Below are positions 31,282 to 39,600 of a stretch of DNA of 48,836 nt, piece by piece (the first letter of the stretch is position 1; every line of letters starts with the position of its first letter). The position numbers and the translations under genes are program-made. The notes beneath the pieces are model-generated. The model worked only from the letters and a program-made list of their open reading frames with translations, searched no databases and was not told where the DNA came from. This DNA is from Isotricha intestinalis (lineage: Eukaryota > Ciliophora > Litostomatea > Vestibuliferida > Isotrichidae): positions 1 to 48,836 of the forward strand of contig JAJJLU010000017.1 in assembly GCA_023807065.1 (NCBI GenBank), read 5' to 3'.

Positions 31282-31974
31282 CTATTTTTTAATTTTTATT
31301 ATTATTATCATAAATATAATTAGTAAAAATATAGAGATACATTTTAATTTTTTCTTAAAAGGTTTACTTAACCAAAATTTAATTAAATCTAACAATTTTA
31401 TACAACAATTTTTTTCAAATTTAAAATTTATTATTTCTTCATCTTCATCTTCTTCTCTAAAATAATTTCTTGAATTTCCTATATTATTTTCACTAGAAAT
31501 ACTTATCATTTCTATTTCTTTTTTTTTGGGAATATAATCTTCACAATCATCAAAAATTAAATCTTCTGTTACTTCATTTTCTAATAAACTTTTTTCTTTC
31601 TTTTTATCATTTTTTGGAGTATTATTTTCAGTTTTTCTATTTTCAAAATTTTCTAAAATTATAATTGCCTCTTGGCATTTTTGATTTATATGTTTTTCTT
31701 CAAACTTTTCAAACTCTATTTTATTATTTTCTAATTCATATTTATAATTTCTTATTTTTGTATTATATTTTGATTTTTCAATATCTGATTTATTTTTGAT
31801 TTCATCTTCCATTTGTTGAATTATTTTATTTACTTCGTTTATATTATTTTGAATTTCTTCTAAAGCATTTTCTGTTTTTTCCTTCGATAAATTTTTTATT
31901 ATACTTAAAATTTTTGAAATATTTCTTAAATGGATATTCAAACTATCTTCATAAATTGAAAATAAATCAGACAT
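31282..31974 (-). CDS. Vti1-like tail-anchored protein without a clear SNARE motif
   Basis: A 230-residue protein. Residues 1-95 resemble the N-terminal three-helix domain of Vti1-type Qb SNAREs: FSIYEDSLNIHLRNISKIL, then INEVNKIIQQMEDEIKN and NTKIRNYKYELENNKIEFEKFE match the human segments with LEEAxELLEQMxxEVR and YxxRMRSYKxExxKL. The C terminus has a hydrophobic anchor at about 211-227 with a short basic end, as in tail-anchored SNAREs. Between them, where the 60-residue SNARE coiled coil is expected, there is an acidic, serine-rich, low-complexity stretch. It either is a very diverged Vti1 or a paralogue that keeps only the regulatory domain. Vti1 acts in Golgi, endosome and vacuole fusion. 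Tail-anchored proteins depend on the Get pathway, a member of which lies at 43.3 kb. Confidence 0.6.
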   Translation of the reverse strand: MSDLFSIYEDSLNIHLRNISKILSIIKNLSKEKTENALEEIQNNINEVNKIIQQMEDEIKNKSDIEKSKYNTKIRNYKYELENNKIEFEKFEEKHINQKCQEAIIILENFENRKTENNTPKNDKKKEKSLLENEVTEDLIFDDCEDYIPKKKEIEMISISSENNIGNSRNYFREEDEDEEIINFKFEKNCCIKLLDLIKFWLSKPFKKKLKCISIFLLIIFMIIIIKIKK

Positions 31975-32089
31975 TAAATTGAAATTAAATTTAAAAAATA
32001 TTTTTAAAATTAAAGATAATATAAATATTTTAAACCATAAAAATATTTCAAATAAATATATTTATCAAAATAAATGTTATAATTTTATT

Positions 32090-32202
32090 TCTTGCACAAA
32101 CTCATTTCATTTTCGATTTAATCTTTCGCCTTTTACTAAAGATTACCGTGATCTGGGTTACGATGTGCAATATTTAATTTTTTTATGGCACTTTGTGCCT
32201 TT
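32090..32202 (+). ncRNA. U5: U5 spliceosomal small nuclear RNA
   Basis: Loop I of U5 is present intact: the 11-nt loop CGCCTTTTACT at 32,127-32,137 is closed by ATCTTT (32,121-32,126) and AAAGAT (32,138-32,143), followed by TACCGTG as in other U5 RNAs. The bottom stem pairs TTGCACA (32,092-32,098) with TGTGCAA (32,164-32,170), and AACTC (32,099-32,103) pairs with GGGTT (32,155-32,159) with one G-U. An Sm site AATTTTTTTATGG (32,176-32,188) follows, then a 3' hairpin GGCAC-TTT-GTGCC at 32,187-32,199. Loop I aligns the two exon ends during splicing in the U4/U6.U5 complex. The exact 5' and 3' ends are within about 5 nt. It is transcribed away from the Vti1-like gene with only about 115 nt between them. 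Confidence 0.95.
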
Positions 32203-33661
32203 TATTTAAATAAAAGAAAATATATTTTTATCATTTATAATATATATAATGAGAACTTAAATTAATAAATATTATTGATTTAAATTATTAGGAAAAATAT
32301 AATGAAGAAAAAAAGCAAAAACAAATTAAAAATGATAATATAATTATAATTCCTTTATATGATAATTCTAAGATAAATAGTTTATCACAATAATATCAAA
32401 AAATATCTGTTATTTATATCTGAATCATAAATGTGTTCCTTAGAAAAAAATATAAAGAATTATATAATCAAAAACAATGTAAACTCATCATAAAATAGTA
32501 AGATAGAATAACAAATATAAATGTATAATATAATTCCAAATGATAGAATATTTAATGATATTTTTGAATTTTACAGTTTGATTGGAAAAAATAGTGAATT
32601 TAAAAATATATATATTTTATTGTTTATTTAAATCCAATTAATATTCTGATGCATTTTAAAAATAAAAAAAGTATGAAAAGAATAAATAAATGTTTTCTTA
32701 ATGATTGATCGTTGGTTGTTGAAGAAAATTATATAAAAAGAAAAATGACTTTAATATGTCTATATTTTAAATTTAGTAGTTTTAAAATAATCAAATTTAA
32801 TTTTCAATTTTTCTTTTTTTTAAATTATATTGAAAAAATATTACTCTGGAAGATAGTGAAAATATTTTTATAATCTATTAAAAAATTCTTCTTATCTTAA
32901 TATTTATAATCCAATCAGAAATGATTTGTTATTATACCCTATATAAATTAATAGGAAAAAAGGTAAAGAAAGTAATATCAGTTAAGGATAATAATAGAAC
33001 AAAAAGGATAAGAAAGGAAGAATTTGTCAAAAAGAATAATATATTATTATTAACATCCCTATCAAACTATTTTCTTAGATAATAATAATAATGTGAATTA
33101 TATTAAAAAAATACATTCCCACAGAAATAATGAATTTTTGATTTGTAACAATCTATTTCACATATAGATATAATTTGGTTAATTATTATGTTATATAATT
33201 GAAAAAATATTCATAAGTTTCCTATTCACATAATTTTATAAGGATTAATATCATTTGAAATTGTTTATCTGATATAATTTCATTTTAATTTCATTGTTGA
33301 TATAAGTTCATTGTTTTCCTTTATTATAAGTTTTTTATTCTTACTTCTCAAATTAAAATTAATATTCTTGAGATGAACTTAATATATTTAAAAAAACATA
33401 CATTCATTCTTTTAATTCATTAGATAAACTTTTTTTATTTAAATAAAAAATATCATTAATTTTAGAGAATAGTATCAATTTTTGATATATATGAAACTTA
33501 ATTCAATCTTTGTTATTACAATCAAAAATATCTTAACTTGAATATTTTGAGTTAATTAAAAAAATGACTTTAAGTTAAATTATAAAAAAATTTTAATCTA
33601 GATGTAATTCTTTTTAAAATATTATTAAATTAAACAATTTTTAATAGATTGTATCTCAAAA
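32203..33661. other. Longest intergenic region, possible gene debris
   Basis: About 1.46 kb between U5 and the giant IQ protein. Several fragments look more coding than random: 32,281-32,649 in one frame broken only by TAA, 32,600-32,870 in a second frame broken once by TGA, and 32,921-33,082 with 53 codons from an ATG (MICYYTLYKLIGKK). They lie in different frames and show no family resemblance. The likeliest reading is a decayed gene or chance; 33,100-33,661 shows nothing and should contain the promoter of the giant protein. Confidence 0.4.
32921..33082 (+). CDS. Small open frame, doubtful
   Basis: A 53-codon frame starting at ATG 32,921 and ending in TAA. The product is basic, beginning MICYYTLYKLIGKK, then KVISVKDNNRTKRIRKEEF and a hydrophobic end. 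Its AAG/AGG content differs from that of the neighbouring genes, which prefer AAA/AGA. It may be a fragment of the decayed gene suspected in this region. No family match. Confidence 0.2.
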   Translation: MICYYTLYKLIGKKVKKVISVKDNNRTKRIRKEEFVKKNNILLLTSLSNYFLR

Positions 33662-36600
33662 ATGAAACCAAAGAAGAACATAAATTATTCAAAAAAAGAA
33701 ATATTAGAATTAGCAAAAGAATTGAGAAACTTAAAACAAAATGGAAAAAACCCAATAGGAAAGAATATTGAAATATCAAATAAACAAACAGAAGATTCAA
33801 AATTAACAGAACTTAATAATATATCAAATTCTCAACATTATGATAATTCTTTTGGAAGAAAAACTCCATCATTAAAAAGTAATCAAAATAATAAAAAACC
33901 TCCTAAAGCAAAAGTAAATCCAGAATATAATCTAAATTTTGACAATTTAACTAAATCTTCTAAAAAATCTAATCAAAAGGAATTATCAATTGGGAAAAAT
34001 AAAAAAAATTTAAGTTTAGAAAATGATGAAGTTAATAAAAATAATTTGGAAGAAATATTCATTCAACCAAATCCAAATAAGATTCATCCAAAAATATCTT
34101 CAAATATTTTTCGTCCAACAAGAATAAAAAAAGATACAAATTTATATCATATATACTCATCTTATAAAAATAAAATAAATCATTATCTTTATAAAAATAA
34201 AGATAATGTTAAATTATTTGGAAATTATAAATATACAAATAAAACACCAGATTATTATTTTAAGCAAAAATTAGATGAAGAAGAAGAAGAAAAAGAAAAG
34301 GAAAAATTAGAGAAAGAAAAAGAAGATGAAAATGATGTATATTTATATAAAAAAGATGAAGGAAAAATATATGATTTAACTCCTCTACCAGCAAAATCAA
34401 GAAAAAAAATGAAATCAAATTATGAAAAAAATGAATTTTATGAAGGAGAAAGAGCTGCTGTAGCTATGAGAAGATTAGAATATAATAGACAATTTAATTT
34501 AAGACAACAAAAAATTCAAGAAAATAAATTAAAACCTTTTATTTTAAAAATTACTTTAATTCAAAGATGGTGGAGAAATATGTTAGCTAAATTATATTTT
34601 GGTGATTATGCTGTGATAATTCAAAAATATTTTAGAGGATATTTAACTAGAAAAAAATTAAATGATATTTTGAAAAATCAAATGATTGAAAATGCTTTAG
34701 AATTAATTGAAAGAATTTACTTTATTCATTGGTTAAAAATTGCTTTTGATAAAATAAGGAAATTTAAAAGAGATGCAATTAAAATTAATAAAATTAAGAA
34801 AAGTGGTTTTAATGAAGGATATTATATTTCCAAGGATTATTTAGCTAATGATGTTTTAAAAAAAATAATTTTAATTCAAAGTGAAATTAGAATGTTTTTA
34901 ATAAGGAAAAAAATAAAAAAACCATTAAAAGACAATAATAATATATTAAAAAAAATTCCAAAAATAAATAATGAAAATAGTTTAATAACAAAAGAAATAA
35001 AATCTAACAAAGATGAATTTCAAAAAATAATATTTATTCAAACAACATGGAAAGAAATAACAGAAAGGACAAAAAAAAAATTTTTAGATAAAATTTATAA
35101 AAAACCAAAATCATCAAATAATAAATTTGATTATATAGCAATGAAAAGAATAAGAAATGGAATAAAAAAACAAGTAATAAAACCTTCAATGATGACAAAA
35201 ACAATAAAAATTATTAATCAAGAAAATGAAGATAATAATATAAATAATAATAATTTAAGATTATACTCTAAAATTAAACCTCAATTAAGAAATATTGATG
35301 AAAATCCTGAATATTATACTAAGAAAAATTATCAACCAAGTAAATATTTAAATTATGTTCAAATGATTCAAAATCAATGGAAAAAGCATAGTAAAGAAAA
35401 AGAAGAACCAAAAAAAATTAATAAAAATCCACAAAATTATATTATAACTAAAGAAAATTTAAAAAAGATTCCAACATTAATTCTTCCTAAAAAGGATGAT
35501 CCTTCAATTTATAAAAAAAATAGAATTATGAATAAAGACTCTGATTTAAATAATATTATTTTAATTCAAGATGAATGGAAAAAACATTTACATCAAAAGC
35601 TAAATAACGATAAAACAAATATTAAGGTTATTAAATTAAATAAAGATTTTGTAAATAATGAAAAAAATTATATTTCAAAGGAAGTAGTTAAAAATGTTGA
35701 TAATGATATTGAATTTATTCAAAAAACTTGGAAAAAAAAAAGAGGAGACTCTAAAGAAAGGGAAATAGAACCCATTCAAAAAAATATATTTGATAATACT
35801 AATCAAGGATATTTTGTGTCAAAAGTTAGAAATAAAAGTAATTTAAGAGAAAAAAATAATCAAAATATAGATAATGAAGAAATATTGAAAATTCCTAAAT
35901 TAAATAATAATAATTATATAAGTAAAGAATATAAAAATAAAATAGATAATGAAGAAGAAGAAAATGAATTTATTGAAAATATAACAGAAATTCAAGAAAC
36001 TTATAAAAAATATAGAATTAAAAAAGTTAAAAACCCAAAAAATTATATAGAAGAAGATAATTTTATATGTAAACCTTTAATTTCAAATGATTGCTATATT
36101 GATAAAAATAGAAGTTATAATATTAAACAAATTAAAAAGCCAATAAATGAAAATAATAAATTTGGTTCTTTTATTACAAAATCAATTAATAAAAAAGGAA
36201 AAGATGATTTAGATAAAATAAAATTAATTCAAAAAGAATTTAGAGAATATAGAAATAAAAAAAGATATATAAATGAACCTAAATTTAAAAATTTAGAATT
36301 AGAAAATACTGAATTATATGAAATATTAAATGAATCTAAAGATGGAAATTTAGAAATTGAAAATAATCAAGAATATGAAATAATGGGTGAACAAAAAAGT
36401 TTGACATTCGAATATGAAAAAAATGAAGAATATGAAATTATTGGGGAACCTAAAGAAAATGTATCTCAATTCAAGAATACTAAATTTAAAAATTTAGAAC
36501 TTGAAAATAATGAATTATATGAAATTTTAAATGAACCAAAAAACCAAAATTTAGAAACAGAGAGAAATACTCAATATGAAATATTAAAAGAACCAAAAAA

Positions 36601-39600
36601 TTTAAATTTAGAATTCGAATATAATGAACAATATGAAATTCCAGGTGAAACAAAAATACAAAAATTAGAAACAGATAGAAATACTCAATATGAAATATTA
36701 GTAGAACCAAAAAATTTAAATTTTGAATTTGAATATAATGAACAATATGAAATTCTAAATATACCAAAAGAAAAAAAATTAGAATTTAAATATAATGATG
36801 AATATGAAATAAAATATGAACCAAAAAATAAAAATTTAACACTTGATAATAATACTCAATATGAAATATTAAAAAAACAAAAAAATATAAAATTTGAACC
36901 TGATAATAATATTGAATATGAAATATTAAATGAAGCAAAACAATTATATTTAGAGCCAGAGAGAAATTCTCAATATGAAATATTAAAAAAACCAAAAAAA
37001 TTAGATTTATTTAATGAACAATATGAAATTCTTAATATACCAAAAGAAAAAAAATTAGAATTAAATTATAATGATGAATATGAAATAAAATATGAACCAA
37101 AAAATATGAATTTAAAACCTGATAATAATACTGAATATGAAATTAAAGGACAACCTAAAAACTTATATTTAGAAACAGATAGTAATGTATCACAATATGA
37201 AGTTTTAAAAGAACAAATACCAAAAAATTTATATTTAGAAACTGAAAATAATGAACAATATGAAATATTAAGTGAAAGAAAAAAACCTATTTTAGAAACT
37301 GAAAATAATGAACATTATGAAATATTAAGTGAACCAAAAATTGTAAATTTAGAATTTTCAAATAATGATGAATATGAAATTAAAAGTATTCCAAAAGATA
37401 CAAATTTAAAATTTGAAACAAATGAAGAATATGAAATTAAAGAAATTCCAAAAGACATAAATTATATTACTGATAAAATTGATCCTTTTGAAATTATAGG
37501 AGAAGCAAAGGAAATTATAGAAAAACCAATAGTGAAAACTTCATTATATCCTAAAATATTATCAAAAGAAATAAAATCAATTCCTAATTCTTCCGCTAAT
37601 AAAATAATAAATTTATTTAAAGATAATAAAAAATTAAAAGATATTGAAAATAAAAGAGAAATTGCGAAATTACCTAAAAAAATAAATAATAATTCTTTAA
37701 TTACAAAAGAAAGATTAATTGATAATGATAAAGACATAAAAATAATTCAAAGAACTTTGAGAAACAAAAATCAAGATATAAATAGAATTAAAGATAATGA
37801 TGTTATTCAAAAACCAATTCCATTAAATCAATTATTAACTAAAAGCATTAAAAAAGATGATACAGATAAAATAATAAAATTAGAAAAATATGTGAAAAAT
37901 TATTTAAAAGAAGAAAATGAAGAACAGATTATGAAAAAAAATCCAATCATAAATAATAACATCATTACAAAATCAAATCAAAAAGATGATACCGATAAAA
38001 TTAAATTGATTCAAAAAGAAACAAAAAAGTTTTTAAAACCAAAAAAATCAGAAATTGCAGTTCAAGGAAATTTATCAGAAGAAGAAGAGGAATATTACAT
38101 AAATGAAATAGAGAAAATTGAAAAAATTCAAAGAAATTATAAACTTAGAAGTATAAAAAGAAAAAAATTAAATGATGAAGATAAAAATATTCAGAAAAAT
38201 ATTTTAGATAATTGTGAATTTTCAAAAGAACATGGAATTGATTTAAATGATAAAGTAAATTTAATTCAAAAAACTTGGAAAAATTATATAAAGAAAGAAA
38301 ATGAAAATAAAACAAACAAAAATGAAATTATGAGTAAATGCCAAGTTCCTTATACTAATTCCTATATAACAAAAGATTATATTCAAAAAGAAGAAAATGC
38401 AATAAAATTACCAAATATTAATCAAGATATTATAAATAAAAATAATTATAATTATATTTCAAAAGAAAAATTAAAGGATGAATTACCAAATGTAATTTAT
38501 CTTCAAAATAAAATTAAAGATTTTCAAAATAAAAAAATTGAAAATCCAATTAAAAAAAAAATAAAAGAGAATGATAATGCTTATATAACAAAAGAAAAAT
38601 TAAAAAATAAACCACAAAATAAATTTGATAATTTAGATGTTGATTCGAATGCCCCATCCTTAGAAATTTTAGAAGAAAAAAAACCAATTAGAAAAAAAAT
38701 TTTATCTGATTATGAGGCTAATCAAAGTTATATAACAAAAAATAGATATAAAGATTTTAATAAAAATGCAATGAATATTCAAAGAGCATTTAGAAAATAT
38801 ATTAAAAGAAAAAATAAAGATAAAGATGAATTTATTGCGACAAAACCAATTAAAAGAGAATGTTCTGTTGATAAGAAAAGAAAAAATATTAATACTAAAG
38901 ATATTTCTTATATTCAAAAAAGTTATAAAGAATATTTATTAAGGAAATTGGATAATAATATTGATAATAATAATATTATCAAAATTCCATTGAGAGATAA
39001 TTGCTTTTTTGAAAAGAATATACCTTTATTAAGAGAAAATTTAGACCAAATAGAATTAATTCAAAATAAATTTCGAGATTATATATATCAAAAAGGAGAT
39101 GATAGAAATAATAAACCTTTAAAAAAAGTTTTATTAAAAGATGATAATAATTGCTTAATAACAAAAGAAAGATTAAAAGATAATGATAGCTTAAATAAAA
39201 TCAAGAAAATTCAAAGATTTTATAGAAATAAAAATCCAAATATTAAATATTCAAATGTAAATCCTGATTTAAATAATATTAGGATAATTCCTTTAAATTA
39301 TCAAAACGAAGATTTTTATATATCAAAAGAAAATAAAGTAATTGACATTAATGAGAATGATTTAAATAAAGTTAAAAATATTCAAAATAAATATCAAGAT
39401 TATATATATAAGAAGAAGAATGAAGAAAAAAAAAACGATAAAAAAAATGAAATTTTGAAAAAACCATTATTTAGTAATGATGAGTATAAAAATAATAATA
39501 GTTATATAACAAAAGAATATAAAAACAATAAAATAAAAGAAATTAAAACAATTCCAGAATCATTCGAAGATAATTTATTAGATGTGAAAAATAAAGATGA

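Noticed and set aside
31979..32209. A 76-codon plus-strand open frame beside the Vti1-like gene
   Set aside because: It overlaps the U5 RNA structure, and its residues follow from the RNA sequence. The conserved loop, stems and Sm site explain the DNA better than a protein.
32281..33420. Idea that spacers hold genes using TAA as glutamine
   Set aside because: Conserved genes on this chromosome stop at TAA, and in AT-rich DNA any spacer reads smoothly if TAA is allowed. TAG and TGA also appear in the longer frame.
36486..36995. Antisense open frames of 69-93 codons with repeated FHIEYF-like segments
   Set aside because: They are the reverse strand of the 19-residue repeat block; their repetition is a by-product of the sense repeats.
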